Shown here: positions 42,902 to 52,291 of the stretch, piece after piece
How the letters are laid out: each line of letters starts with the position of its first letter
Position numbering within the stretch: the first letter of the stretch is position 1
NCBI GenBank assembly: GCA_012728835.1
Contig: JAAYEJ010000003.1
Location: 1-64,000, forward strand
DNA: 64,000 nucleotides
Direction: 5' to 3'
Source: Candidatus Brocadiaceae bacterium
GTDB lineage: Bacteria; Planctomycetota; Brocadiia; SM23-32
Position numbers and translations under genes: made by a program
Notes under the pieces: generated by a model
The model's database searches: none
What the model saw: only the letters and a program-made list of their open reading frames with translations
Told to the model about the DNA's origin: nothing

Positions 42902-44169
42902 CCCCCGCCCAACAGGTCGTGGTCGTCGGCGCCGGCCCCGCGGGCATGATGGCCGCCGCACGGGCAGCGGAACGGGGCGCACGCGTGCAACTGCTGGAGC
43001 GAGGGCCGGAACCGGGCCGCAAGCTCCTGATGACCGGCAACGGCCGCTGCAACCTGAGCAACGCCGCCCCCGCGGCGCAGTTCCTGCACGCCTACGGCCC
43101 CGCCGGCCGGTTCCTGCGCACGGCCCTGGCCACCCTGGACCTGCGCGCACTGACCGCCTGGCTGGCCGCGCACGGCATCCGGACGGTGCAGGAGGACCAC
43201 GGGCGCGTCTTCCCGGCCGACCGCCGCGCGCGGTCCGTGCGCGACGCCCTGGTGGGCGCCCTGCACGCGGCGGGTGCAGAACTCCTGCACGGACAGCGCG
43301 TGGAGGGGCTCCTGATCGAGGACGGCCGGCTGCTCGGCGTGCGCACGGCCGACCGCGTGCACGCGGCCGGGTGCGTCATCGTCGCCACCGGCGGCCTCAG
43401 CTACCCGGCCACGGGCAGCACGGGCGACGGCTACGAACTGGCCCGGCAGGCCGGCCATGCCGTGCACGCCCCCTACGCCGCCGTCACCGCGCTCCGCACG
43501 GTCGAGACGTGGCCCGGGCGGCTGCAGGGCACGGCGGCCCGGGGCGCCGCCGTGCGCACGCGCATCGACGGCGACGCGACGCCCGGCCGCCACGCCGGCG
43601 ACCTCATGTGGACCCACTACGGCGTGTCCGGCCCGGCCGTGCTGGCCGTCAGCCTGGCCGTGACGCGCGCCCTCCAGGAAGGACGGAGCGTGGTGCTGGA
43701 GATCGACCTGGTCGCCTCGACCCCGCAGGACGCCCTGCAGGCCGACCTGAAGCGAATGGCCGACTCGGGAAGCCGCCACACCGTCCTTCGCGTCCTGCGC
43801 GAGCGGCTGCCGGAACGGACCGCGCGCGTGCTGGCCGACGTCCTGGCGCTCGACCCGGCCCTGCCGGTGGCCCGGTGCACGCGCGCCGAACGCGTGCGCA
43901 TCGTGCAAACGCTCAAGTGCCTGCCGCTCCGCGTGGCCGGCCCCCGCCCCATCGCCGAGGCGATCGTGACCGGGGGCGGCGTCGCTCCCGACGAAGTCGA
44001 CCCGCGCACGATGGAATCCCTGCGCGTGCCGGGCCTCTTCTTCGCCGGCGAACTGCTCGACGCCCACGGCCCCACCGGCGGCCACAACCTGCACGCCGCA
44101 CTCGCCACCGGCTACCTGGCGGGCGAGCACGCGGCCTCGCGCATTCACACGGCCGGCGGCCCGTGTTAG
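42898..44169 (+). CDS. HI0933/YhiN-type flavoprotein
   Basis: The 423 residues begin with the FAD site VVVVGAGPAGMMAAARAAERG and continue with the family marker GRKLLMTGNGRCNLSN. It has VIVATGGLSYPATGSTGDGY and the C-terminal GLFFAGELLDAHGPTGGHNL. The family (PF03486) is widespread, with poorly known function (some members are annotated as aminoacetone oxidases or tRNA-associated). It is translationally coupled to folK. Near its 3' end lies a promoter for rlmN. Confidence 0.85.
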   Translation: MTPAQQVVVVGAGPAGMMAAARAAERGARVQLLERGPEPGRKLLMTGNGRCNLSNAAPAAQFLHAYGPAGRFLRTALATLDLRALTAWLAAHGIRTVQEDHGRVFPADRRARSVRDALVGALHAAGAELLHGQRVEGLLIEDGRLLGVRTADRVHAAGCVIVATGGLSYPATGSTGDGYELARQAGHAVHAPYAAVTALRTVETWPGRLQGTAARGAAVRTRIDGDATPGRHAGDLMWTHYGVSGPAVLAVSLAVTRALQEGRSVVLEIDLVASTPQDALQADLKRMADSGSRHTVLRVLRERLPERTARVLADVLALDPALPVARCTRAERVRIVQTLKCLPLRVAGPRPIAEAIVTGGGVAPDEVDPRTMESLRVPGLFFAGELLDAHGPTGGHNLHAALATGYLAGEHAASRIHTAGGPC

Positions 44170-44172
44170 GAT
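44144..44172 (+). promoter_or_regulatory. Promoter for rlmN
   Basis: TTCACA (44144-44149), a 17-bp spacer, and TAGGAT (44167-44172), overlapping the end of the flavoprotein gene. Confidence 0.5.
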
Positions 44173-44199
44173 GCTCTCTCCCTCAGACCCCGGGCACAG

Positions 44200-45252
44200 A
44201 TGACCCCTCAGCAACACGACATCCTGACGGCCACCCCCCGCGAACTGGCCCACTGGCTGGCCGACCAGGGCCAGCCGAGCTACCGACTCGAGCAGCTCCT
44301 GCGCTGGCTGCACACCGAACACGTCGACTCGTTCGAGGCCATGACGAACCTGTCCCTGGACCTGCGCCGGCGGCTGGAGGAAGGCTACTCCTTCCCGGTG
44401 CTCCGGCCCGTCCGGCAGCAGACGTCGCAGGACGGCGGCACCGGCAAGAGCCTCCTGGAACTGGCCGACGGCGAGCAGATCGAATGCGTCTGGATGGGCA
44501 AGGGCGACCGCGTCACGTTCTGCATCTCTTCGCAGACCGGGTGCGCCCTCGGCTGCCGGTTCTGCGCCACCGGCGGCGGCGGACCGGGCCGCAACCTCGC
44601 CGCCGGCGAGGTCCTGGGCCAGGTGCAGCATCTGGCCCGCGAACGCGCCTGGCCGGCGAACGTCGTCTTCATGGGCATGGGCGAGCCGCTGCTGAACCTG
44701 GACGCCCTGCTGCCCGCCCTGGAGGCCCTCACGGACGCCCAGCGCCTCGCCCTCGGCAGCCGCCGCATCACCGTGTCCACGGCCGGCCTGCCGGACGGCA
44801 TCCGCGCGCTGGCCCGCTCGCCCGTGCGCCCGAGACTCGCCCTGTCGCTCAACAGCCCGTTCGAGGAGCAGCGCAGCGAGCTGATGCCGGTCAACCGCAT
44901 GCACCCCCTGGCCGAGGTGCTGAATGCCTGCCGCGAGTACTCCGAGACCACCGGCCGGCGCGTCTCGCTCGAATACGTGCTCCTCGGCGGCGTGAACACC
45001 TCCGCCGCCGCCGCACGCGCCGTCGGCCGCATCGCCAGGGACCTGAACGCCCTCGTCAACCTCATCCCGTTCAACTCCGTGCCGGACTCCCCGTTCCGAC
45101 CGCCCTCCACCAACGAGGTGCAGTTCTTCCGCTCCGTCCTGGAGGAAGGGCACGTGAACATCACCGAGCGCTACCGGCGCGGACGCGACATATCGGCCGC
45201 CTGCGGCCAACTGCGAGCCGGCCGTCGCCCCAGGCCCCGCAAAGGCTCGTAA
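44200..45252 (+). CDS. rlmN: Dual-specificity RNA methyltransferase RlmN-like
   Basis: It methylates C2 of adenosine 2503 in 23S rRNA (and some tRNAs). The 350-residue radical SAM enzyme has the cluster motif TGCALGCRFCATG and FMGMGEPLLNLDAL. The ISTAG-type segment is RRITVSTAGLPDGI, and the second catalytic Cys lies near the end in RRGRDISAACGQL. LIPFNSVPDSPF is a family marker. No strong ribosome binding site is seen. It is followed 4 bp later by the HAD phosphatase gene. Confidence 0.9.
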   Translation: MTPQQHDILTATPRELAHWLADQGQPSYRLEQLLRWLHTEHVDSFEAMTNLSLDLRRRLEEGYSFPVLRPVRQQTSQDGGTGKSLLELADGEQIECVWMGKGDRVTFCISSQTGCALGCRFCATGGGGPGRNLAAGEVLGQVQHLARERAWPANVVFMGMGEPLLNLDALLPALEALTDAQRLALGSRRITVSTAGLPDGIRALARSPVRPRLALSLNSPFEEQRSELMPVNRMHPLAEVLNACREYSETTGRRVSLEYVLLGGVNTSAAAARAVGRIARDLNALVNLIPFNSVPDSPFRPPSTNEVQFFRSVLEEGHVNITERYRRGRDISAACGQLRAGRRPRPRKGS

Positions 45253-45256
45253 CGCC

Positions 45257-45910
45257 ATGAAGGAATCGCCCATCCGGCTGGTCGCCTTCGACATGGAGGG
45301 CTGCCTCACCGCCGACCCGACCGTGTGGGAACTCATGCACCGCCGGCTGGACACGTGGACGTCGCACGGACTGCCCTACTGGGAGCGCTACCGGGCCGGC
45401 GGGCTCGATTACGACGAGTTCGCCCGCATGGACGTGGCCGTCTGGCGGGGAGCCCCCGTCGAGGACCTCCGCGCCGCATCGGCCGACGTGCCCCTGATGG
45501 CCGGCTGCCCGGAGGTGCTGGCGGCCCTGGCCGAACGCGGCGTCGCCGTCGCCGTCGTCTCCAACGGCCTCCTGTGCGTCGCCGAGCGCTTTTCGAAGGG
45601 CTTCGCCGTCGCGCACACGCACGCCAACCGCGTGGTCGTCCGCGACGGCCGGCTCACGGGCGAACTGGACGTCCGCGTGCCCTACGCCGCCAAGGGCATT
45701 CTGCTGGGGCGCCTGGCCGCCCGACTGGGACTGGACCGCTCCGCCGTGGCGTCCGTCGGCGACAGCCCGTCCGACGTGGCCATGTTCCGCCGCTCGCGCA
45801 TCGGCATCGCCTTCGGCGCCGCCGACGCCGTCACCCGCGCGGGCGCCGCCCACGTCGTGCCCGGCGAGGACCTGCGGGCGGTGCTGCCCATCCTGCTGGA
45901 CGGGTCATGA
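45257..45910 (+). CDS. HAD phosphatase, phosphoserine-phosphatase-like
   Basis: The 217 residues have HAD motif I FDMEGCLT, where the second acidic residue is Glu instead of the usual Asp. Motif II is VAVVSNGLL, Lys is in YAAKGILL and motif IV is SVGDSPSDVAMF. The layout (helical cap after motif I, SerB-like core) suggests a small phosphometabolite phosphatase; some archaeal and bacterial SerB-like proteins also read DME. It ends in a 6-bp tail-to-tail overlap with the next gene. The substrate is unknown. Confidence 0.75.
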   Translation: MKESPIRLVAFDMEGCLTADPTVWELMHRRLDTWTSHGLPYWERYRAGGLDYDEFARMDVAVWRGAPVEDLRAASADVPLMAGCPEVLAALAERGVAVAVVSNGLLCVAERFSKGFAVAHTHANRVVVRDGRLTGELDVRVPYAAKGILLGRLAARLGLDRSAVASVGDSPSDVAMFRRSRIGIAFGAADAVTRAGAAHVVPGEDLRAVLPILLDGS

Positions 45911-47239
45911 GGGGGCGGCCTCTTCGGCCAGGCGCAGGGCCAGCACCCGCGCCTCCTCCTCGGTCGTCACCTCGCCGTCGAGCTGGGCGTCGCGCACGGC
46001 ATCGAGCACCCGCCCGAAGAGCGGGCCCGGCGGGTAGCCCATCGCGATCAGATCGTCGCCCGTGAGCAGCGGCACCGGCTCGACCTGGTCGTCGGCCAGC
46101 TCGCGGCGCTTCGCCATCACGTAGTCGTAGATCTCCAGGTTGCCCCAGCTCGCCAGGGCGTCCGCCCGGTGCAGGGCGGCCAGTTGGCGGAAACCCGGAT
46201 GGGCGAACGCCTTCTTGAGCGTGCTCGGCCGCATCTTGAAGGCATCGCGGAAGTAGAGGTGCCGGTTCACCAGCCAGAAGATGCGCTCGGTCTCGGCGGT
46301 GGGCAGGCGCAGGCGCCGGCAGACGTTCCGGGCGATCGCAGCGCCAAGCTGGCAGTGCTCCGGGAACAGCTTCGCCCCGCTGCGGCGGGCCGCCTCGGGC
46401 TTGCCGGCGTCGTGCAGGAGCGCTGCCATGGCCAGCTCGAAGTCGGGATGCGGGCCCAGCTTCTCGACCGTCAGGAGCGTGTGGACGAACACGTCGCCCT
46501 CGGGATGGTAGTTCTCCGGCTGCTCGCAGCCCCGCATGTCGGCCAGCTCGGGGAAGACGACGTCCAGCAGGCCCAGCGAGTCCATCAGCCGCAGCGCGGC
46601 GGCCGGGTCGCGGTCGGTCAGCAGCAGGCGCAGTTCCCTCTGGATCCGCTCCGGGCTGACCCGGGCCAGCAGGGGCGCCATCCTCCGTATGGCCGCCCGG
46701 GTGACCGGCTCGACGCGGAATCCCAGCCGTGCGGCGAAGCGCACGGCCCGGAGCAGCCGCAGGTGGTCCTCGCCGAACCGCTCCTCCGGCTCCCCGATGG
46801 CGCGCAGGACGCCCTGCTCGAGGTCCCGCCGCCCGCCGACGACATCCAGCAGACGGCCCTCGACGGGATCCCAGAACATGCCGTTGATCGTGAAGTCGCG
46901 ACGCCGCGCGTCCTCCTCGATCCCGCAGAACGCAACGGCGTCCGGACGGCGTCCGTCCGAATAGCCCGACTCGGTGCGGAAGGCCGCCACCTCGTAGGTG
47001 TGGCCGTCGAGCACCACCAGGGTCACGCCGAACCGGCGGCCGACGGGGCGGGTGTCCGCAAAGAGCGCCTCCACGTCCCCGGGCCGCGCGTCGGTGGCCA
47101 CGTCGTAGTCGCCGGGCGTTGCGCCGCACAGCAGATCGCGCACGCAGCCCCCGGCCAGCACGGCGTCGTGCCCGGCCTCCTGCAGGCGGCGCACAACGCG
47201 CACGGCGCCCCGGTAGTTCTGGTCGTCCGGCGTCCGCAT
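45905..47239 (-). CDS. CCA-adding enzyme / poly(A) polymerase family nucleotidyltransferase
   Basis: The 444 residues start with AVLAGGCVRDLLCGATPGDY and DVATDARPGDVEALF, the class II nucleotidyltransferase site (GG...RD, DxD). RRRDFTINGMFWDP, EDHLRLLRAVRFAARLGFRV and an HD-type segment (MAALLHDAGKPEAARR) follow. Enzymes of this set either add CCA to tRNA or poly(A) to RNA; the HD domain favours a CCA-adding enzyme with phosphohydrolase activity. A GTG 3 nt before the ATG is an alternative start. Confidence 0.85.
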   Translation of the reverse strand: MRTPDDQNYRGAVRVVRRLQEAGHDAVLAGGCVRDLLCGATPGDYDVATDARPGDVEALFADTRPVGRRFGVTLVVLDGHTYEVAAFRTESGYSDGRRPDAVAFCGIEEDARRRDFTINGMFWDPVEGRLLDVVGGRRDLEQGVLRAIGEPEERFGEDHLRLLRAVRFAARLGFRVEPVTRAAIRRMAPLLARVSPERIQRELRLLLTDRDPAAALRLMDSLGLLDVVFPELADMRGCEQPENYHPEGDVFVHTLLTVEKLGPHPDFELAMAALLHDAGKPEAARRSGAKLFPEHCQLGAAIARNVCRRLRLPTAETERIFWLVNRHLYFRDAFKMRPSTLKKAFAHPGFRQLAALHRADALASWGNLEIYDYVMAKRRELADDQVEPVPLLTGDDLIAMGYPPGPLFGRVLDAVRDAQLDGEVTTEEEARVLALRLAEEAAPS

Positions 47240-47281
47240 CACGGCGTGTTCCTGCGGGAGCAGAGGAGCCTTCCACGGGCG

Positions 47282-47311
47282 ATTATAGGCGCCGAGCCGC
47301 CGGGCTGTCCA
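47282..47311 (-). promoter_or_regulatory. Promoter for the nucleotidyltransferase
   Basis: On the minus strand: TGGACA (47311-47306), an 18-bp spacer, and a perfect TATAAT (47287-47282). Confidence 0.6.
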
Positions 47312-47333
47312 CCGGCCGCCCCGGCGGTCCCCT

Positions 47334-47363
47334 TTGCAGCCGGCATCCGGGCGGACGTATAAT
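47334..47363 (+). promoter_or_regulatory. Promoter for the M24 peptidase/acc operon
   Basis: TTGCAG (47334-47339), an 18-bp spacer, and a perfect TATAAT (47358-47363). Transcription would start near 47370, which rules out the in-frame start at 47363. Confidence 0.6.
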
Positions 47364-47389
47364 TGCCTGCTACTGCAGAGGTGCCCCGA

Positions 47390-48496
47390 ATGGACCACGC
47401 CGGCCGCCTGGACCGATTCCGCCGGATGACGGACGCCGAAGGACTGGACGGCTACTGGGTCGTCGATGCGGCGAACGTCCGCTACCTCTGCGGCTTCAGC
47501 GGCCACGACAGCACGCTGGTCGTCTCCGGCTCCGAATGCGTGCTGATCACCGACAGCCGGTACGCCGAGCAGGCGGAGCACGAGGTCTGTGCCGACCGGG
47601 TCATCAACCGCCGGCGCCCCATGGTCGCCGAGCTGGGCGCCGTCTGTGCGGCGGCCGGCATCCGCCGACTGGGCATCACGGCCTCGAACGTGAGCCACGC
47701 GCAGTATGAAGCGGCCGTGGCGGCCTGCGAACCGACGGCGGTCGTGAGCCGTTCGGACGGACCGGCCGAGCGGATGCGGCTGTGCAAGGACGCCGACGAG
47801 GTGGAGGCCGTGCGTGCGGCCCTCGCAGTGGCCGAGGAATCGTTCCAGGCGCTTCTGAACCGCGTGGAGCCGGGAGGCCCGGAGCGCGCACTGGCGGCCC
47901 GCCTGGACTACGAGATGCGCCTGCGGGGGGCCGAAGGCCCCGCCTTCGAGACGATCTGTGCCGCCGGCCCGCGCGCCAGCATGCCGCACGCGACCAGCAG
48001 CGCGGCGCCGGTGCCGCCCGATTCGGCCGTCCTGTTCGACTGGGGCGCCCGGCTCGACGGCTACTGCTCCGACTTGACACGCGTGGTGGGCACCGGTAGA
48101 ATCCCGGACGGCCTCCACGCACTTGTCGAGGTCGTTCTGGAGGCCCAGGAAGCCGTTTTCCAGTGCCTGAAGCCCGGCAGCCGCTGCGGGGACGTCGACG
48201 CGGCGGGACGGGCCGTGATCGCCGCGGCCGGATACGGAGATCGATTCGGACACGGCATCGGCCACGGCGTGGGTCTGGCCGTGCACGAGGCCCCCCGCCT
48301 GGGGCCCGACAGCGAGACGGTGCTGCAGCCGGGCATGATCGTCACCGTGGAACCGGGCATCTATCTGCCCGGCCAGGCCGGCGTGAGAATCGAAGACATG
48401 GTGGTCATCACGGCCGACGGCCACCGGACGTTGAGTACTCTGCCCCGGCGCCCGGACGCTCTGGCGCCGCCCGATTCGGCTGAACACCGACATTGA
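47390..48496 (+). CDS. M24 metallopeptidase (Xaa-Pro aminopeptidase-like)
   Basis: A 368-residue pita-bread-fold peptidase. The creatinase-like N-terminal domain reads VDAANVRYLCGFSGHDSTLV. The metal ligands are visible in FDWGARLDGYCSDLTRVVG (two Asp), FGHGIGHGVGLAVHE (His), TVEPGIYLPG (Glu) and GVRIEDMVVI (Glu). It trims N-terminal residues before proline. AGAGGTG is 6 nt before the ATG. As in many bacteria it precedes accB-accC, although the usual efp between them is absent here. Confidence 0.87.
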   Translation: MDHAGRLDRFRRMTDAEGLDGYWVVDAANVRYLCGFSGHDSTLVVSGSECVLITDSRYAEQAEHEVCADRVINRRRPMVAELGAVCAAAGIRRLGITASNVSHAQYEAAVAACEPTAVVSRSDGPAERMRLCKDADEVEAVRAALAVAEESFQALLNRVEPGGPERALAARLDYEMRLRGAEGPAFETICAAGPRASMPHATSSAAPVPPDSAVLFDWGARLDGYCSDLTRVVGTGRIPDGLHALVEVVLEAQEAVFQCLKPGSRCGDVDAAGRAVIAAAGYGDRFGHGIGHGVGLAVHEAPRLGPDSETVLQPGMIVTVEPGIYLPGQAGVRIEDMVVITADGHRTLSTLPRRPDALAPPDSAEHRH

Positions 48497-48508
48497 GGAA
48501 GTCCATAG

Positions 48509-48997
48509 ATGGATGCGGTGGAAAGGGTCCGCCAGCTGATCGAGATCATGTCGAGCAACGACCTGGCCGAACTCGAGGTGGATGAGCCCGACCTGAGGAT
48601 CAAGCTGCGCAGGAACGTGCCCATTCAGTACAGCCCGCCGCCGGGCCTGGCCTACGCGGCCCTGCCGCCGCAGGGGTCTGTGCCCCCTCAGACGGCGCTC
48701 CAGGTGCCCGGCCTGGGCGGAGAGCCCGGCGGCCCCGTCCATGACAACACCCTCCTGGAGATCACCTCGCCCATGGTCGGGACGTTCTACCGGTCGTCCA
48801 GCCCGGGGGCCGAGCCCTACGTCAGCATCGGCACCGAGGTCGACCCCGAGACGGTCGTCTGCATCATCGAGGCGATGAAGGTCATGAACGAGATGAAGGC
48901 CGAGGTGCCGGGCACCGTCGTGGAGATTCTGGTGGAAGACGGCGAACCCGTCGAATTCGGGCAGGTCCTCTTCCTGCTGGAACCCATCGCCGAGTAG
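48509..48997 (+). CDS. accB: Biotin carboxyl carrier protein of acetyl-CoA carboxylase
   Basis: The 162 residues have the N-terminal helical region ([20 protein letters not shown]), a Pro/Gly-rich linker and the biotinyl domain with [12 protein letters not shown] (biotin on Lys124). [20 protein letters not shown] holds the thumb-containing segment of AccB. TGAGGAAG is 7 nt before the ATG. It is co-transcribed with the M24 gene (12-bp gap) and accC. Confidence 0.94.
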   Translation: MDAVERVRQLIEIMSSNDLAELEVDEPDLRIKLRRNVPIQYSPPPGLAYAALPPQGSVPPQTALQVPGLGGEPGGPVHDNTLLEITSPMVGTFYRSSSPGAEPYVSIGTEVDPETVVCIIEAMKVMNEMKAEVPGTVVEILVEDGEPVEFGQVLFLLEPIAE

Positions 48998-49048
48998 CCG
49001 CTGCTTCCAGGGCGGGCGAACGATACCCTTGCAGAGGTAGTGTCCGGC

Positions 49049-50395
49049 ATGTTCACCCGGGTATTGGTGGCCAACCGGGGCGAGATCGCCCTGCGCATCA
49101 TCCGCGCCTGCAAGGAACTGGGCGTCGAAGCCGTCGCCGTCTACTCGAAGGCCGACGCCGGCTCCCAGTACCTCGAGCTGGCCGACGACTCCGTCTGCAT
49201 CGGCCCGGCGCCCCCGGCCGAAAGCTACCTCAACGTGGCCCACATCATCAGCGCCGCCGAGGTCACCAACGTCGACGCCATCCACCCCGGCTACGGCTTT
49301 CTGGCCGAGGACGACACCTTCGCGGAGATCTGCGAGGAGTCCAACATCGTCTTCATCGGCCCGCGGTCGGACGTCATGCGCAAGATGGGCAACAAGGCCG
49401 AGGCGCGCAGGATCGCCAAAGAGAACCGCGTCCCCGTCATCCCCGGCAGCGAAGGAGTGGTCGGCGACGAGGACGAGGCCCTCGGCCTGGCCCACCAGCT
49501 CGGCTACCCCGTCATGATCAAGGCCGCAGCCGGCGGCGGCGGCCGCGGCATGCGCATCGCCCACAACGACATCAGCCTGAAGAACATGCTGGCGCTGGCC
49601 CGCAACGAAGCCGGCGCCGCCTTCAAGGACTCCTCGGTCTACGTGGAGAAGGTCGTCAGCCCCGCCCGCCACGTTGAGGTCCAGATCCTGGGCGACTCCC
49701 ACGGCAACGTCCTCCATCTGGGCGAACGGGACTGCTCGATCCAGCGCCGCTTCCAGAAGCTCATCGAGGAGACCCCCAGCCCGGGCATCGACAGCGACCT
49801 GCGAAGCAAGATCACCCGCGCCGCCGTGCGCATCGCACGCGCCGTCAACTACACCGGGGCCGGAACCATCGAGTTCCTGGTCAACCCCGAAGGCCAGTTC
49901 TTCTTCATCGAGATGAACACGCGCCTCCAGGTCGAACACCCCGTCACCGAAGAGGTCACCGGACTCGACCTGGTCAAGGAGCAGATCCGCATCGCCGCCG
50001 GAGAGGAGCTGACGCTGCAGCAGAAGCGCGTGGAATTCCGCGGCTGCGCCATCGAATGCCGCATCAACGCGGAGAACCCGGCCGACGGCTTCCGCGCCTC
50101 GCCCGGCACCGTCCGCCGCTTCAACCCCCCCGGCGGCCGCGGCGTCCGAATCGATTCGCACTGCTACAGCGGCTACGAAGTGAAGCCCTGCTACGACTCC
50201 ATGATCGGCAAGCTCATCGTCCATCAGCCGACCCGCGCCGAAGCCCTCGCCTGCCTCCGACGCGCACTCACCGAGTTCACCATCGAGGGCATCCACACAA
50301 CCATCCCCTTCTACCGCGATCTGATCAACCACGGCGGCTACGCCAGCGGCCGGTTCGACACGCACTTCGTCGAGGACTTCCTCGAAGGCGCCTGA
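49049..50395 (+). CDS. accC: Biotin carboxylase subunit of acetyl-CoA carboxylase
   Basis: It carboxylates biotin on AccB using ATP and bicarbonate, the first step of fatty-acid synthesis. The 448 residues contain VLVANRGEIALRIIRACKEL, the ATP-grasp loop AAAGGGGRGMRIAHN, ILGDSHGNVLHLGERDCSIQ and FFFIEMNTRLQVEHPVTEEV. The ATG at 49049 is preferred because AGAGGT is 10 nt upstream; the GTG 9 nt earlier abuts the site. Confidence 0.95.
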   Translation: MFTRVLVANRGEIALRIIRACKELGVEAVAVYSKADAGSQYLELADDSVCIGPAPPAESYLNVAHIISAAEVTNVDAIHPGYGFLAEDDTFAEICEESNIVFIGPRSDVMRKMGNKAEARRIAKENRVPVIPGSEGVVGDEDEALGLAHQLGYPVMIKAAAGGGGRGMRIAHNDISLKNMLALARNEAGAAFKDSSVYVEKVVSPARHVEVQILGDSHGNVLHLGERDCSIQRRFQKLIEETPSPGIDSDLRSKITRAAVRIARAVNYTGAGTIEFLVNPEGQFFFIEMNTRLQVEHPVTEEVTGLDLVKEQIRIAAGEELTLQQKRVEFRGCAIECRINAENPADGFRASPGTVRRFNPPGGRGVRIDSHCYSGYEVKPCYDSMIGKLIVHQPTRAEALACLRRALTEFTIEGIHTTIPFYRDLINHGGYASGRFDTHFVEDFLEGA

Positions 50396-50445
50396 GCGCG
50401 GCCCCGCCGCTCCGGGCGCCCGCCGTACGTCGCGGAATCCACACC

Positions 50446-51486
50446 ATGTTCGAGCCCATTCTTCCCCCCGTCCTGCCGGCGCACCCGCCCCGCGACCGCC
50501 TCGTGGCAATCACCTCGACCCTGCCCGTCGAGGTCCTCCTGGCCGCCGGGCTCGTTCCGGTGGACGTCAACAACCTGTTCATGGCCAGCCCCCACCGCGC
50601 CGAACTGGTCGAGTCCGCCGAACGCGCCGGCTTCCCCCGCACCTGCTGCTGCTGGACCCGGGGCCTCTACGGCGCCGTCCACGACGCCCGCATCGGCCGC
50701 GTCGTCGGCGTCGTGCGGGGCGACTGCAGCAACACCGAGGCCCTCCTGGAAGTGCTCCGCAGCGAGGGCATCGACTGCATCGCCTTCGACTACCCGCGCG
50801 CACCCGAGCCCCGCCGCATGCAGGCGGCCCTGCGCGAACTGGCCGAAACGCTCGGCGCGGACCTCGCCGAGGCCGAGCGGTGGCGCGCCCGGCTGCAGCC
50901 GGCCCGCGAGGCCGCCGCGCAGATCGACCGCCTGGCCTGGGAACACGACCGGGTGACGGGCCTCGAGAACCACCTCTGGCTGGTCAGCACGAGCGACTTC
51001 TGCGCGGACCCCGACCGCTACCGGGCCGAGGCCCATCGGTTCCTGGACCGCGCCGGGCACCGCCCGCCCATCCCGCACCTGCTGCGCCTGGGGCTCTGCG
51101 GAGTGCCCCCCATCGTGCCCGAACTCTACGGATTCGTGGAGAGCATGGGCGCCCTGGTCGTCTACAACGAGACGCAGCGGCAGTTCTCCATGCCGGTCGG
51201 TGGCGACTCGCTCTCTGCCCAGTACACCCGCTACACCTACCCGTACGGCCTGACGCCGCGCATCGAGGACATCCGGGCGGAGTGCGGCCGGCGCCGCCTG
51301 CACGGGCTCATCCACTACGTGCAGAGCTTCTGCCACCGCCGCATCGAGGACGGCCTCCTGCGCCGCAACCTGGGTCTGCCCGTTCTGACGCTCGAAGCCG
51401 ACCGCCCCGGCCCCCTCTCCGGCCAGGTCAGGACGCGCCTGGAGGCCTTCGTGCAGATGCTCACCGCGCGCAGGCGGCGTGAATAA
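50446..51486 (+). CDS. 2-hydroxyacyl-CoA dehydratase subunit D/HgdB-like protein
   Basis: The 346 residues begin with TSTLPVEVLLAAGLVPVDVN, the family opening, and have Cys clusters in FPRTCCCWTRGLYG and VVRGDCSNTE. Late in the chain are HYVQSFCHRRIEDGLLRRNL and TLEADRPGPLSGQVRTRLEA. These resemble the [4Fe-4S]-binding PF06050 proteins. A partner subunit and the ATP-dependent activator are not next to it, so it could be a stand-alone homologue (benzoyl-CoA reductase-like or double-cubane cluster type). The ribosome binding site is poor. Confidence 0.68.
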   Translation: MFEPILPPVLPAHPPRDRLVAITSTLPVEVLLAAGLVPVDVNNLFMASPHRAELVESAERAGFPRTCCCWTRGLYGAVHDARIGRVVGVVRGDCSNTEALLEVLRSEGIDCIAFDYPRAPEPRRMQAALRELAETLGADLAEAERWRARLQPAREAAAQIDRLAWEHDRVTGLENHLWLVSTSDFCADPDRYRAEAHRFLDRAGHRPPIPHLLRLGLCGVPPIVPELYGFVESMGALVVYNETQRQFSMPVGGDSLSAQYTRYTYPYGLTPRIEDIRAECGRRRLHGLIHYVQSFCHRRIEDGLLRRNLGLPVLTLEADRPGPLSGQVRTRLEAFVQMLTARRRRE

Positions 51487-51550
51487 AGCGGCGGGGCGAT
51501 GCGTATCCTTCCGCAGAAAAGCCGTGCGCCCGCAACAGGAGGGACCGCCG

Positions 51551-52291
51551 ATGGGCGAACGCAACAACAGGTGGATGGTGCCGCATCCGACAGTCGAGTC
51601 AGATAGCTTCTTCGCGCTCATCCCGGAAGCGTTCGTCTATCCGTTGCGGGGGAACGGCAAGTACCTGCTCCTGATGGGAGCGGTCTTGCTCAGCATCCTG
51701 GGGTTGATGTGCATGGTGCCGATCTACGGCTTCCTGGCTACGTTTCTGATCCTTGGCTACATGGCGTCCTTCATGTTCGAGGTGGTGGCGCAGTCGGCAT
51801 CGGGTCACGTAGACATGCCCCGGTGGCCGTCGCTGACGAGCTTCTACGACGACGTCTTCGTTCCCGCCGCCTGGCTGATCGTCACGTTCGCCACCTGCAT
51901 GCTGCCCTTCATCGCACTGCTGATATGGGGGCACGCAGTCGATCGAGACATTGGCCCTGCAACAGGCATTCTTCGCGTTGTCGGCCTGGCCTGCTTCCCG
52001 ATGGCCTTGCTGGGGGTCGCGCTGAACCGGACCGTCAGTGCGCTCAACCCCCTGGCGATCGTCGCCGGGATCGCGCGTGTTCCCCTCGAGTACGCAGCGA
52101 TCTGCACGCTCTTCGTCGGCATCAGCGCCGTTCGGGCCCTTGCGCTGCCCTCACTGATCGCATCTGGTCCCTTCCTGGGCTATCTGCTGCAGAATGGCGT
52201 TTGGATCTACCTCACCACCGTCCAGATGCGGCTCCTGGGCCTGCTCTACTACACGAAGGCGGACGCCCTGGGCTGGTTCGCCGTGGAGTAG
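51551..52291 (+). CDS. Multi-pass membrane protein of unknown function
   Basis: The 246 residues have about six hydrophobic segments, including YLLLMGAVLLSILGLMCMVP, FLATFLILGYMASFMFEVVA, VPAAWLIVTFATCMLPFIAL and VVGLACFPMALLGVALNRTV. A conserved-looking cytoplasmic start, FFALIPEAFVYPLRGNG, precedes them. It might belong to a DUF4013-type group, but I could not confirm that. AGGAGGG lies 7 nt before the ATG. Its codon choice is less GC-extreme than that of its neighbours. Confidence 0.68.
   Translation: MGERNNRWMVPHPTVESDSFFALIPEAFVYPLRGNGKYLLLMGAVLLSILGLMCMVPIYGFLATFLILGYMASFMFEVVAQSASGHVDMPRWPSLTSFYDDVFVPAAWLIVTFATCMLPFIALLIWGHAVDRDIGPATGILRVVGLACFPMALLGVALNRTVSALNPLAIVAGIARVPLEYAAICTLFVGISAVRALALPSLIASGPFLGYLLQNGVWIYLTTVQMRLLGLLYYTKADALGWFAVE

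Noticed and set aside
45905-50509. A 1534-codon minus-strand open frame running through the acc genes
   Set aside because: It is an antisense shadow of high-GC coding DNA upstream of the real nucleotidyltransferase start at 47239; the plus strand holds M24, accB and accC with clear motifs.
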